Below are positions 8,748-18,385 of a DNA stretch of 34,331 bases, piece by piece. Position 1 is the stretch's first letter. Each line of letters starts with the position of its first letter. Position numbers and translations under genes: made by a program. The stretch comes from Candidatus Nanopelagicales bacterium (lineage in GTDB: Bacteria > Actinomycetota > Actinomycetes > S36-B12 > UBA5976): the NCBI GenBank assembly GCA_030834185.1, contig JAURFT010000010.1, positions 1-34,331 of the forward strand. The letters run 5' to 3'. The notes below the pieces were generated by a model, which was given only the letters and a program-made list of their open reading frames with translations, did not search any database and was not told the DNA's origin.

Positions 8748-9463
8748 CTTTTAATCTAATGACAGAAATTCCCTATTTGGAAAAAAGCTATTCTGAATTT
8801 GAACAATCTGGAATTGCGCAATTACGAAACAATTCCCCACTTCCTAAACTCGTGGTTTCTGATGTTGATTCAACTTTCATAAAGCAAGAGGTTATTGATC
8901 TGTTAGCAAATTATGCTGGCATGGGTGAGGCGGTACGTGAGATAACTGAAGCCGCTATGAATGGTGAACTAGATTTTCGACAATCTCTCACTCAACGAGT
9001 TGCAACTTTGGCCGGACAACCATCTGAAATATTAGAAACAATCCATACTCAAATTCAATTAACCAATGGAGCCAAGAATTTAGTAGATTCATTACACAAG
9101 CAGGGCCATTTTTTTGCTTTAATTTCTGGTGGTTTTATCCAGATATTGAAACCAATAGCATTGGATTTAGGTATTAATTATTATGCTGCAAATGATTTGG
9201 AGATTGTGAATGGCAAATTAACTGGCAAATTGTTAGGTGAAGTAATTGATGCCAAAGCCAAAGCCAATTATTTGACGCAGCTTGCAGCACAGCTTCAAAT
9301 ACCGCTTAACAACACTATTGCACTTGGTGATGGCGCGAATGATTTAGAAATGATGAAAGTTGCTGGTATTGCTATAAGTTTTAATGGAAAACCTAAGGTA
9401 AAGGATGCCGCAGATGTGAATTTTCAAGGTGCATTTATCGACCACGTCTTAGCATTTGTTTAG
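8744..9463 (+). CDS. serB: Phosphoserine phosphatase (HAD family)
   Basis: DVDSTFI motif I, ISGGF motif II, GDGANDLEMM motif IV. Confidence 0.9.
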   Translation: MTFNLMTEIPYLEKSYSEFEQSGIAQLRNNSPLPKLVVSDVDSTFIKQEVIDLLANYAGMGEAVREITEAAMNGELDFRQSLTQRVATLAGQPSEILETIHTQIQLTNGAKNLVDSLHKQGHFFALISGGFIQILKPIALDLGINYYAANDLEIVNGKLTGKLLGEVIDAKAKANYLTQLAAQLQIPLNNTIALGDGANDLEMMKVAGIAISFNGKPKVKDAADVNFQGAFIDHVLAFV

Positions 9464-9476
9464 TGTTTATTACTAC

Positions 9477-10241
9477 TTAACCAGCAATATGGAAACCGCC
9501 ATCAACATGAAGTATTTCACCAGTTGTAGCTGGCAGCCAGTCTGAGAAAAATAAAATACAGGCCTGAGCAGCTGGAACAGGATCATCTACATCCCAAATA
9601 AGAGGCGCCCGCTCGACCCAGGCATCTTCAAATACTTTAAATCCTGGGATACTTTTAGCAGCCATCGTGCGCAACGGTCCTGCAGCAACTAAATTGCAGC
9701 GAATATTCTCTGGCCCTAAATCTCTAGCTAAATATCTCGAGGTTGCCTCTAGCGCTGCTTTAGCTACGCCCATCCAGTCATATACCGGCCAAGCTCTAGC
9801 CGCATCAAAATCAAGTCCAACTATCGATGATCCACTAGTAAGCAACGGCTTTACAGCCATGGTGAGGCTTTTGAGTGAGTAAGCGCTTATTTGTATTGCA
9901 GTAGCAACATCTTCCCAAGAAGTGTGTAGAAAATTTCCACCTAGGGCTGTTTGTGGTGCAAACCCAATGGAATGCAGTACGCCATCGAGATGCTTTACAT
10001 GTTCACTCACTCTTTTTTCTAGTGAATCTAGATCGTCCTGATTTGAAACATCCAACTCAAGCACCACTACAGGGTTAGGGAGTCTTTTAGCAGCTCGTTC
10101 AGTCAGGGATTTTGCACGACCAAAAGAAGTTAGAATTACATTTGCGCCTTGCTCTTGAGCCAATCTCGCTACATGGAACGCAATCGATTGGTCACTAAGC
10201 ACTCCAGTGATCAGTAAATTTTTCCCAGCTAATAAATTCAT
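9477..10241 (-). CDS. fabI: Enoyl-[acyl-carrier-protein] reductase (NADH), InhA/FabI type
   Basis: GKNLLITGVLSDQSIAFHVA, LHSIGFAP and YDWMGVAKAALEATSRYLARDLG motifs; follows fabG with a 1-bp overlap (TGATG). Confidence 0.92.
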   Translation of the reverse strand: MNLLAGKNLLITGVLSDQSIAFHVARLAQEQGANVILTSFGRAKSLTERAAKRLPNPVVVLELDVSNQDDLDSLEKRVSEHVKHLDGVLHSIGFAPQTALGGNFLHTSWEDVATAIQISAYSLKSLTMAVKPLLTSGSSIVGLDFDAARAWPVYDWMGVAKAALEATSRYLARDLGPENIRCNLVAAGPLRTMAAKSIPGFKVFEDAWVERAPLIWDVDDPVPAAQACILFFSDWLPATTGEILHVDGGFHIAG

Positions 10242-10945
10242 CAGTTCCCCATACCTAATCCGCCATCAACCGGAAGGATGGCACCTGTAATGAAACGAGC
10301 TTTTTCAGAAGCAAGAAATAAAACAAGGCCAGCTATCTCCGCAGGTTCAGCAATTCGATTAAGTGGAGTATTCGCAATTACTTGTTCTTTAAAGTTAGCA
10401 GGCAAGTCAGCTGTCATCTCTGTATTTACATATCCAGGTGTTACTAAATTCACTGTAACATTTCTAGGTCCTATTTCACGAGCCAAACTTCGCACCAGTC
10501 CAATTAAAGCTGATTTGGTAGCTGCATAAACCGAACTGCCAGCGCTTCCGCTCATACCTAACACACTTCCAACCAGCACAATAGATCCGGCTCTTTTTCG
10601 CATCAAAACTTTTGCAGCATTTCGGCACAACTTAATATTTGAAATTAAATTGATATCAACTAGATCTGAGATTTCACTATCCTCAGTTCGAATTAAAAGC
10701 TGCTCCTTGCTTATCCCAGCATTAGCTACCAAAATGTCCAAACTGTGGCTGCTAGCTTCTATGGTTTTAAAAATATGATCAATTGCCCCAGGTTCGGCTA
10801 AATCAGCCGAGATGGTTATGCAACCTGGTACCTGCGCTGCTCCCCTAGTGGTGATAAATACCGTGTCACCATTAGCAACAAATGCTTCAGCTATAGCTTT
10901 TCCTATACCTCGGGCACCACCGGTTACTAATACTGTTTGGGTCAT
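10241..10945 (-). CDS. fabG: 3-oxoacyl-ACP reductase, SDR family
   Basis: TGGARGIG, NAGIS, YAATKSALIGLVRSLAREIG motifs; paired with fabI. Confidence 0.92.
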   Translation of the reverse strand: MTQTVLVTGGARGIGKAIAEAFVANGDTVFITTRGAAQVPGCITISADLAEPGAIDHIFKTIEASSHSLDILVANAGISKEQLLIRTEDSEISDLVDINLISNIKLCRNAAKVLMRKRAGSIVLVGSVLGMSGSAGSSVYAATKSALIGLVRSLAREIGPRNVTVNLVTPGYVNTEMTADLPANFKEQVIANTPLNRIAEPAEIAGLVLFLASEKARFITGAILPVDGGLGMGN

Positions 10946-10951
10946 CCCTAG

Positions 10952-10957
10952 AGATTA
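10952..10957 (-). promoter_or_regulatory. Candidate -10 element of fabG (TAATCT, 6 nt before ATG; leaderless architecture)
   Basis: TAATCT-N6-ATG on the minus strand; no Shine-Dalgarno sequence could fit. Confidence 0.4.
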
Positions 10958-11011
10958 CCGTGAACTGATCAGTAAGTCCCATATCCGCGAGCGAAAAACC
11001 CAAATACCCCC

Positions 11012-11017
11012 TAGTTT
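11012..11017 (+). promoter_or_regulatory. Candidate -10 element of the DUF3099 gene (TAGTTT, 6 nt before ATG; leaderless architecture)
   Basis: TAGTTT-N6-ATG directly readable. Confidence 0.35.
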
Positions 11018-11023
11018 TAGCCT

Positions 11024-11320
11024 ATGGCCCGCAAATCTAATGAAAATTTTGTGATCACAGGTGTACAAAGAGGTATCAGCGATGAACAAAAGGGTCGTCG
11101 GGATCGATACATAATTGGTATGTCCATCAGGACAATATGTTTCATCGGCGCAATAGTGAGCTCTGGGGTGCTGCAATGGGTACTTTTAGCAGGAGCCCTA
11201 TTTCTACCTTACATCGCCGTTTTCATAGCAAATGCTGGTCGCGAATGGGATAAGTCGCCACTACTGCTTAGAGCAAATCGTCAACAGCAGCAATTGAATG
11301 CAAATCCAAACCAGCAATAA
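11024..11320 (+). CDS. DUF3099 family membrane protein
   Basis: Two TM segments, ITGVQRGISDEQKGRRDRYIIGMSIRTICF N-terminal signature; adjacent to fabG/fabI and SURF1. Confidence 0.8.
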   Translation: MARKSNENFVITGVQRGISDEQKGRRDRYIIGMSIRTICFIGAIVSSGVLQWVLLAGALFLPYIAVFIANAGREWDKSPLLLRANRQQQQLNANPNQQ

Positions 11321-11332
11321 TCTTAAATTGAA

Positions 11333-12022
11333 ATGAGTCTAAAAAAATTAATAGCATTATGGCTGCTGGCCATATTCGTTTTCACAGGTAGTCTATTTGC
11401 ATCGAGCTGGCAATTTGATCGACATGAGACCAGGAAATCTTTCAGCGAATCAGTCTCAGAAATATTCGCTCTAGCGCCAACCTCTATTACTGGGAATTTT
11501 CAAGATGTTCAGCAATGGCGAAAAATCGAATTACAAGGAAAATTCGTTGATGACGTGCTGCTGATTAGAAATCGGCCACTAAATGGCAGAAATGGGTTCT
11601 GGGTGGTATCAAATTTTGAGAATACAACTGGATCCAAAATTCCAGTTTTAATTGGCTGGATTTCAGCTCAATCATCTGCTAGCTCAATAGTTGAGCCGCC
11701 AAGCCTGCCTACAGAGATAATAGAACTCGAAGGCATTGCTCGAGATTTTGAAACAAGACAAACCGCATCAGATTTACCCGCTGGCCAATATCTCACATTC
11801 GACAAAGACTTACTTGAAAATTCACAAAATTTCTTTTTTCAATCCCTTAAGTTTAATCATGATCAGTTAGCACAGTTCCAACAAGTACCGATTCCAAATA
11901 CAACACAGGGACCACATTTATTTTACGCGCTGCAGTGGTTGGTGTTTGCAGCTATTTCAATTATCGGAGCTGCCTGGTTTAGTTATCAAGAACGGTTAAA
12001 CGTTAAACCCAAGCGCTCTTAA
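11333..12022 (+). CDS. SURF1 family cytochrome c oxidase assembly protein
   Basis: N- and C-terminal TM segments, LLIRNRPLNGRNGFWVVSNFE and LVGWIS-like motifs typical of SURF1. Confidence 0.83.
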   Translation: MSLKKLIALWLLAIFVFTGSLFASSWQFDRHETRKSFSESVSEIFALAPTSITGNFQDVQQWRKIELQGKFVDDVLLIRNRPLNGRNGFWVVSNFENTTGSKIPVLIGWISAQSSASSIVEPPSLPTEIIELEGIARDFETRQTASDLPAGQYLTFDKDLLENSQNFFFQSLKFNHDQLAQFQQVPIPNTTQGPHLFYALQWLVFAAISIIGAAWFSYQERLNVKPKRS

Positions 12023-12310
12023 CATCTCTCGACCGTCATCTGTAATTTTGTCCGGACCCCATGGCGGCATCCAAACCCAATTGATTCGGAAATCTTGAAC
12101 TATACCATTTAAGGCTGCTCGAGTTTGATCTTCAATGACATCAGTTAATGGGCAAGCAGCGCTAGTGAGAGTCATATCCAAAATAGCTGTTCCGGCTTCA
12201 TCTATATTAACGCCGTAAAGCAGCCCTAGATCCACGATATTAATTCCTAATTCTGGATCAATTACATCATGTAAAGCTTCAACTACATCGGTATCTAATA
12301 CTTCACTCAT
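11996..12310 (-). CDS. sufT: MIP18/DUF59 metal-sulfur cluster assembly factor (SufT-like)
   Basis: ALHDVIDPELGINIVDLGLLYGV, MTLTSAACPLTDVIEDQ, WMPPWGPDKITDDGREMLRALGF; start MSEVLD at 12310 preferred over 12331. Confidence 0.88.
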   Translation of the reverse strand: MSEVLDTDVVEALHDVIDPELGINIVDLGLLYGVNIDEAGTAILDMTLTSAACPLTDVIEDQTRAALNGIVQDFRINWVWMPPWGPDKITDDGREMLRALGFNV

Positions 12311-12743
12311 TACCAGCTCCTTCGATTGCATCTTTCATAGCCATCCATGGCAATAAAGCACATTTAACTCTTGCTGGATATTTGGAAACTCCGGCAAATG
12401 CTGCTGCATCCCCAAGCACTTCCTCATCCGGAACAACTTTACCCTGCGAATGCATTAAATCCACAAAATTATCCAACAAAACATGAAAAGTTTCAGTAGT
12501 CTCCTCTTTGGTTAATGCATGCAGCACCGATGCACTAGCGCGTGAGATGGAGCAACCCACGCCCTCGTGGGTCATATTAAGAATCTGATTTCCATCCAGA
12601 AGTACTCGAACTGTGACTTCATCTCCACAAGATGTATTAACGTGAAAAGCTTCACCAGAAAAATTATCTTGCAAGCCGCTACCAAGTGGTTTCTTGTAGT
12701 GATCCAAAATTATCTCTTGATACAAAGAGTCAAGATTCATCAT
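12303..12743 (-). CDS. sufU: Fe-S cluster assembly sulfur-transfer protein SufU
   Basis: LYQEIILDHYKKPLG, NTSCGDE, GVGCSISRASASVL and RVKCALLPW cysteine motifs. Confidence 0.93.
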   Translation of the reverse strand: MMNLDSLYQEIILDHYKKPLGSGLQDNFSGEAFHVNTSCGDEVTVRVLLDGNQILNMTHEGVGCSISRASASVLHALTKEETTETFHVLLDNFVDLMHSQGKVVPDEEVLGDAAAFAGVSKYPARVKCALLPWMAMKDAIEGAGNE

Positions 12744-14011
12744 GCAACCTTGAAATAATCACGAATTTGATCCAATGCTGCAAGAAAAACATCAACATCC
12801 TCTTTTGTGTTATATAGGTAAAAAGATGCTCTCGAGGAAGCAACCGCTCCCAATTTTCGATGTAAGGGCCATGCGCAGTGATGTCCTGCTCTTACGGCTA
12901 CTCCCTTAGAGTCCAAAAATTGTGATACATCATGAGGATGCACACCATCAACCTCAAAGCTAACCAAACCTTCTCGATCAGTTAAATCTGTTGGTCCAAG
13001 AATCCGGATGCCAGGCATTGAGAGCATTCCCTTAAGCGCAGCGCCAGTAAGTTCCCTAACGTGCTCATGAATAACATTCATGCCTACATTTTTTAGGTAA
13101 TCTACTGCAGCAGATAGGCCAACAACTTGAGCAATATTCATAGTGCCAGCTTCAAATTTAGCGTTATCAGATCGGAAGGTGCTGGATTCATAAGTAACGT
13201 TTTCAATCATATTTCCACCCAGCAGAAATGGTGGCAGCTCCCCAAGTAATTCATCATTCAGATACAAACAACCAACACCAGTTGGGCCAAGCATTTTATG
13301 ACCGCTCCAAGCAGCTGCTGACACCCCTAAAAGTTTAAAATCAACATTAAAATGAGGAACACTTTGACATGCATCAAGAACCACCATCGCTCCAACTTTG
13401 TTGGCGAAGCGAACTATCTTGGCAACATCTGTAACCGAACCGAGCACATTCGATTGATGTGTGATGGCGACAATTTTAGTTGATTTCGAAAACTTACTTT
13501 CGTCAATATCTAGCCGGCCACTCTCATCCACTTTGAGGTATTCAAGCCGAGCGCCAGTTACCTGAGCTAAGTGTTGCCATGGAACTATATTCGCGTGATG
13601 CTCCATCTCGGTTATCACAATTGAATCTTCAGCACCAATGGCTAATTTGTTGTAACGCTTATCTCCACTTTTAGCAAGTAGCGTCGCGTTTAAAACAGCA
13701 TATGCAACTAAATTGATTCCTTCGGTGGCATTCTTTGTAAAGATCAAGTTGCCTGGCTCAATCCCGACAAATCTTGCAATATTCTCCCTAGCAGCCTCAT
13801 AAGCTGCCGAAGCCAATTCACCTAACTCATGACCACTTCGATGTACTGTTGCATTTGTGCTGGTGTAAAAATTAGATTCTGCAGCTATGACAACTTTTGG
13901 TTTCTGACTGGTAGCAGCAGAATCTAGGTAAACCAGGTCGCTAACTCCCCGAACCTTATGAGAAAGGATCGGGAAGTCATCTTTTAATTCCTGTCCTAAA
14001 TCCAGTGTCAA
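12740..14011 (-). CDS. sufS: Cysteine desulfurase SufS
   Basis: SGHKMLGPTGVGCLY (PLP lysine), RAGHHCAWPLHRKLG active-site cysteine loop. Confidence 0.95.
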   Translation of the reverse strand: MTLDLGQELKDDFPILSHKVRGVSDLVYLDSAATSQKPKVVIAAESNFYTSTNATVHRSGHELGELASAAYEAARENIARFVGIEPGNLIFTKNATEGINLVAYAVLNATLLAKSGDKRYNKLAIGAEDSIVITEMEHHANIVPWQHLAQVTGARLEYLKVDESGRLDIDESKFSKSTKIVAITHQSNVLGSVTDVAKIVRFANKVGAMVVLDACQSVPHFNVDFKLLGVSAAAWSGHKMLGPTGVGCLYLNDELLGELPPFLLGGNMIENVTYESSTFRSDNAKFEAGTMNIAQVVGLSAAVDYLKNVGMNVIHEHVRELTGAALKGMLSMPGIRILGPTDLTDREGLVSFEVDGVHPHDVSQFLDSKGVAVRAGHHCAWPLHRKLGAVASSRASFYLYNTKEDVDVFLAALDQIRDYFKVA

Positions 14012-14769
14012 CGAGTGCTCGATTTCTGATAACGTTCATAACCTTCAGCTTCTAGTTGTTCACCCAGCTCTGGGCCACCAGATTCCGCAATTTTTCCATC
14101 CACAAAAACATGCACATGATCTGGCACTACATGCTGCAAAATTCGAGTGTAATGAGTAATGAGCAAAATGCCAGTATGACCTGAATTCTTAATGCGATTA
14201 ATGCCTTCTGACACAGCCCTTAAAGCATCGATGTCAAGGCCACTATCAATCTCATCCAAAATGCCGATCACAGGATTAAGAATTTCCATGGACAAAATTT
14301 CAAAACGTTTCTTCTCGCCACCCGAAAAGCCCACATTAACATCGCGGGTTGCAAACTTATCGTCCATTTCCAAATTTTTCATGCTTGTCTTCAAGCTAGT
14401 AAGCCAGCCTCGAAGATTTGGTGCCTCACCTGAGATCGCCGTTTTGGCAGTTCTTAAAAAGTTGCTAACACTTACTCCTTGCACCTCTACCGGGTGCTGC
14501 ATGCCTAAGAAAATTCCAGCACGAGCGCGCTCATCAACCGACATCTCTGAAACATCTACGCCATCTAGCAAAACAGTTCCACTGGTGATTTCATATTTTG
14601 GATGTCCCATAATCGCCATAGCCAAAGTTGATTTTCCAGAACCATTTGGACCCATGATTGCGTGTACTTCGCCATTTTTTATGGTCAGTGTTACGCCATG
14701 CAATATTTCCTTTGTTTCTGTTTCAGTTTTTACACTAACGTGTAAGTTATTTATCTCTAAAGTACTCAT
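14008..14769 (-). CDS. sufC: Fe-S cluster assembly ATPase SufC
   Basis: MGPNGSGKSTLA, VGFSGGEKKRFEILSMEILNP, ILDEIDSGLDIDALR. Confidence 0.95.
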   Translation of the reverse strand: MSTLEINNLHVSVKTETETKEILHGVTLTIKNGEVHAIMGPNGSGKSTLAMAIMGHPKYEITSGTVLLDGVDVSEMSVDERARAGIFLGMQHPVEVQGVSVSNFLRTAKTAISGEAPNLRGWLTSLKTSMKNLEMDDKFATRDVNVGFSGGEKKRFEILSMEILNPVIGILDEIDSGLDIDALRAVSEGINRIKNSGHTGILLITHYTRILQHVVPDHVHVFVDGKIAESGGPELGEQLEAEGYERYQKSSTR

Positions 14770-15101
14770 TCTTGCTCCTGTTTAATTAATGAAACCTCTA
14801 CTGCAGTTTTATTTTCTGAATTACCAACCCGAACCGAATATGTTTCGATCGGCCTTGTAGCTGGAAGGCAAAGCACGGATCCGGTGGCTAAATCAAATTG
14901 GGCTCCATGGAGCCAGCATTCAATTTTTCCATCAGTCACAGTGCCTTCTGCTAGCGACACCTCTGCATGTGAGCAAGTATCAGTCACTGCAAAAAAACCC
15001 TCATTAGTTTTTACCACCAGAACTGGTTCGCCATCCACATCAATCGAAACAGGTTGGTCGATTTCAAATCCTGCAGTATCTCCTACCAGATGCCAACTCA
15101 T
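14766..15101 (-). CDS. Rieske-type non-heme ferredoxin
   Basis: CSHAEVSLAEG...IECWLHGAQFDLATG: CxH...CxxH Rieske motifs; inside the suf operon. Confidence 0.9.
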   Translation of the reverse strand: MSWHLVGDTAGFEIDQPVSIDVDGEPVLVVKTNEGFFAVTDTCSHAEVSLAEGTVTDGKIECWLHGAQFDLATGSVLCLPATRPIETYSVRVGNSENKTAVEVSLIKQEQE

Positions 15102-16225
15102 TGCTGACCCTGTTTTAGTTTGGACTCAATTGTGGAAATGACTTCTTCTACAATTGAAGGAATTCCCATTCTTGTGACTATGTTTGAGAAAAATCCAACA
15201 ACAATTAGCTTCAGAGCCTCTTCAGAAGTTAATCCACGTGAGGTGAGATAAAAAAGTTGCTCGTCGTCTAACCGACCTGTTGCCGATGCGTGACCAGCTC
15301 CAGCTACTTCACCGGTTTCGATTTCCAGGTTTGGTACAGAATCAGCTCGTGCCCCTTTTGATAGTACGAGATTTCTATTTGTTTCGTATGTGTCAGACCC
15401 AATTGCGTTGTAGCGAATGATTGTGTCGCCAATCCAAACTGAATGCGAACCCTCGCCATCTACCGCACATCTGAAATCAACAAAGCTTCGGCAATGGGGA
15501 ATATTGTGATCTACAACAGTGCGATGTTCGCTGTATTGGCCATCTGTAGTGTGTGTGGCACCAAGCAGAATCATCTCACCAGATACATCGTCAAATCGCG
15601 AATCAAAACTTCTTCTAACTACTGATCCGCCCAGCGAAATAATGCCAGCTGATAGAGCTGCGTCTCTTCCGACATTTACTGAGAAATGCCCGTAGTGAAT
15701 ACCAGTTGCTGACTGCTCTGTTAAGAGCACAAACTTAACATTTGCACCTTTTCCTACATTTACACTTAAATTCAAAGCAGTATTTCCTTGGCATCTATCT
15801 CGCAAAACAATCTGAGTTTGTACATGCGGAGCTATGTTTATCTCAAATGCGCTATTGCTATCCCCAACCGCTGATAGATCCAATTCAACAAGCTCATCTG
15901 GTTTCAAATCATTATCCACAGTTACTACAAAGTTGTGATGACTTGATGCAATTGATTTAGCCGTAACAATGTCGCGGACTCTTAACCCAGCTATGCCTGT
16001 TGTTGAGAGGGTTGTTGTTAATTTAGCGTTTTGGGCTTTAAGAACTGCATTTCCAGCTTCAGGAGCTTGTTCCGCCAATGGTTCGATGATCTTTTTGGGC
16101 AAATACTTCCAAAATTCATCTTGCTTATTGAACTCAACGTGTTCGCTGGGATCATCAGAGATAACTAGCGGTGGTTTTGCGTCCTTCTCGACATAAACAA
16201 CTTTTCGTTCATCCACCGCTGTCAT
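15098..16225 (-). CDS. sufD: Fe-S cluster assembly protein SufD
   Basis: SufBD core ([36 protein letters not shown]) and position in the operon. Confidence 0.94.
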   Translation of the reverse strand: MTAVDERKVVYVEKDAKPPLVISDDPSEHVEFNKQDEFWKYLPKKIIEPLAEQAPEAGNAVLKAQNAKLTTTLSTTGIAGLRVRDIVTAKSIASSHHNFVVTVDNDLKPDELVELDLSAVGDSNSAFEINIAPHVQTQIVLRDRCQGNTALNLSVNVGKGANVKFVLLTEQSATGIHYGHFSVNVGRDAALSAGIISLGGSVVRRSFDSRFDDVSGEMILLGATHTTDGQYSEHRTVVDHNIPHCRSFVDFRCAVDGEGSHSVWIGDTIIRYNAIGSDTYETNRNLVLSKGARADSVPNLEIETGEVAGAGHASATGRLDDEQLFYLTSRGLTSEEALKLIVVGFFSNIVTRMGIPSIVEEVISTIESKLKQGQQ

Positions 16226-17631
16226 CCAACAGATCCTTCCATTTGCAAAACGATCAAACGATTAAGCTCAATCGCATACTCCATGGGCAGTTCTCTTGCG
16301 ATTGGCTCAACAAATCCACGAACAATCATTGCCATCGCTTCGTCTTCGGCCATACCACGAGTCATCAAATAAAATAGCTGATCATCAGATACTTTTGAAA
16401 CTGTAGCTTCATGGCCCATAGAGACATCATCTTCTCGAACGTCAACATAAGGATAAGTATCTGATCTAGAAATATCATCTACCAGCAATGCATCGCAGCG
16501 CACCGTTGATTTACTTCCAGTTGCGCCTTTATCTATTTGAACTAAACCGCGATAGCTACTTCTACCGCCGCCTCTGGCAACTGATTTAGAAACAATGCTG
16601 CTAGATGTATTTGGTGCAGCATGAACCATCTTGGCACCCGCATCTTGATGTTGACCTGGACCGGCAAAGGCAACTGAAAGAGTCTCACCTTTAGCGTGCT
16701 CACCCATCAGCCATACAGCTGGATATTTCATTGTTACTTTACTGCCAATGTTTCCATCAATCCATTCCATTGTGGCACCTGTACTTGCAGTGGCTCGCTT
16801 GGTAACTAAGTTGTAAACGTTATTTGACCAATTCTGAATTGTTGTATATCTGCAGCGAGCATTATCTTTCACAATAATCTCTACCACAGCGCTATGCAAA
16901 GAATCAGAGCTGTAAATAGGAGCGGTGCAACCTTCAACATAATGCACATATGCGCCTTCATCAACGATGATCAAGGTACGCTCAAATTGACCCATGTTTT
17001 CAGTGTTAATTCTGAAATATGCCTGAAGTGGAATATCAACCTTCACATTCTTTGGCACATAGATAAATGAACCACCAGACCAAACGGCTGTGTTAAGGGC
17101 CGCAAATTTATTATCACCTGGAGGAATTACAGAACCAAAATATTGCTTGAACACATCTTCGTGTTCGCGAAGTCCAGTATCGGTATCAAGGAAAAGTACA
17201 CCTTGCTCCTCTAAATCTTCGCGGATCTTGTGATAAACAACTTCACTTTCATACTGAGCAGCCACGCCGCCGATTAATCGCTGCTTCTCGGCTTCAGGAA
17301 TGCCAAGTCGGTCATAAGTATTTTTAATATCATCTGGTAGATCTTCCCAGGAAGCAGCTTGTTTCTCTGTGGATCGTACGAAATATTTGATGTTATCAAA
17401 ATCAATTCCCGATAAGTCGGCTCCAAAATTGGGCATGGGCTTCTTCATGAACATAGCTAAAGATTTCAAGCGAAGATCAAGCATCCACTTTGGTTCGTCT
17501 TTTTTGGAACTTATATCTCGAACCACATCTTCGTTGATGCCTCGTCGAGCATTCGCACCTGCATCACTTTTATCTGACCAGCCAAACTCATAGTTGCCCA
17601 ATCCCTCGAGCGCGGTATCGACCGTTGTCAT
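16222..17631 (-). CDS. sufB: Fe-S cluster assembly protein SufB
   Basis: [10 protein letters not shown]-like N-terminus, [43 protein letters not shown]. Confidence 0.95.
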   Translation of the reverse strand: MTTVDTALEGLGNYEFGWSDKSDAGANARRGINEDVVRDISSKKDEPKWMLDLRLKSLAMFMKKPMPNFGADLSGIDFDNIKYFVRSTEKQAASWEDLPDDIKNTYDRLGIPEAEKQRLIGGVAAQYESEVVYHKIREDLEEQGVLFLDTDTGLREHEDVFKQYFGSVIPPGDNKFAALNTAVWSGGSFIYVPKNVKVDIPLQAYFRINTENMGQFERTLIIVDEGAYVHYVEGCTAPIYSSDSLHSAVVEIIVKDNARCRYTTIQNWSNNVYNLVTKRATASTGATMEWIDGNIGSKVTMKYPAVWLMGEHAKGETLSVAFAGPGQHQDAGAKMVHAAPNTSSSIVSKSVARGGGRSSYRGLVQIDKGATGSKSTVRCDALLVDDISRSDTYPYVDVREDDVSMGHEATVSKVSDDQLFYLMTRGMAEDEAMAMIVRGFVEPIARELPMEYAIELNRLIVLQMEGSVG

Positions 17632-18383
17632 GCGGATCCTTCTTTCACTTTATTTTCTTGCATTTGTTTTTGCAAATCTTCAGGTTTTGCAATGATTGCT
17701 GTGCAGATTTCAGCTCCAAGTGCAATTGTTGCAATTCGAGTTACATGAGCACCCAATGTTTCACCAATCGCACACATCTCAGCTTCACAAATTTCTGGGA
17801 ATTCTTTTGCAAGCGATTCAATAGGACATCTGTGGAAGCTCAATTGCACAACTGGACCGTCGTTTAATCCAACAGATGCAGCATATCCATCTTGAATCAA
17901 AAGATTGGCTAGATTTTCAGTGCGTTGCTTTAAACTTCCAGCAGGGGCAAGCTTGCTCTCCCATCGATCTTGCTGATTCTTCATCTGCATATCTGCTATT
18001 TGCTTTACAGCATCTTTGCCATGGGTTTTCATCGCCCAATCCAACGCGGTATGGGCTAAATCATCGTATCGCTGATCAAAAGCTTGTCGACCACTTGCAG
18101 TGAGCGCAAAGTATTTTGCTGGTCGCCCGCGACCTTGGGAGATTCGAGGGCCAAATGCAGGTTGATCGCTAGCAGCTACAAAACCTTGAGTGACCAGCCA
18201 ATCTAGATGATGTCGGATAGCTGCTGGGGTTAGCTCTAATTCTGCAGCCAGCTCCACCGGTGTAGCTGCACCTTTATCAAGCAAGGCAGCTACCACACGT
18301 CTAGGTCCAGGGGTGAGGAATTCCACAAGGGTATATTTGCGTAATTCGGCCAAACCTGCAACATGAACCGCTAGCATTAGCAA
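17628..18383 (-). CDS. sufR: SufR-like winged-helix Fe-S transcriptional regulator
   Basis: N-terminal wHTH ([29 protein letters not shown]) and C-terminal C-X12-C ([14 protein letters not shown]) plus further Cys. Start uncertain (TTG 18383, ATG 18377 or downstream). Confidence 0.88.
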   Translation of the reverse strand: MLMLAVHVAGLAELRKYTLVEFLTPGPRRVVAALLDKGAATPVELAAELELTPAAIRHHLDWLVTQGFVAASDQPAFGPRISQGRGRPAKYFALTASGRQAFDQRYDDLAHTALDWAMKTHGKDAVKQIADMQMKNQQDRWESKLAPAGSLKQRTENLANLLIQDGYAASVGLNDGPVVQLSFHRCPIESLAKEFPEICEAEMCAIGETLGAHVTRIATIALGAEICTAIIAKPEDLQKQMQENKVKEGSA

Positions 18384-18385
18384 AT

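Noticed and set aside
10955-11176. 73-aa minus-strand ORF in the fabG/DUF3099 spacer
   Set aside because: Overlaps the DUF3099 coding region antisense and the likely promoters; no recognisable features.
14192-14785. 197-aa plus-strand ORF opposite sufC
   Set aside because: Lies antisense to the canonical SufC reading frame; no recognisable domain. Shadow ORF.
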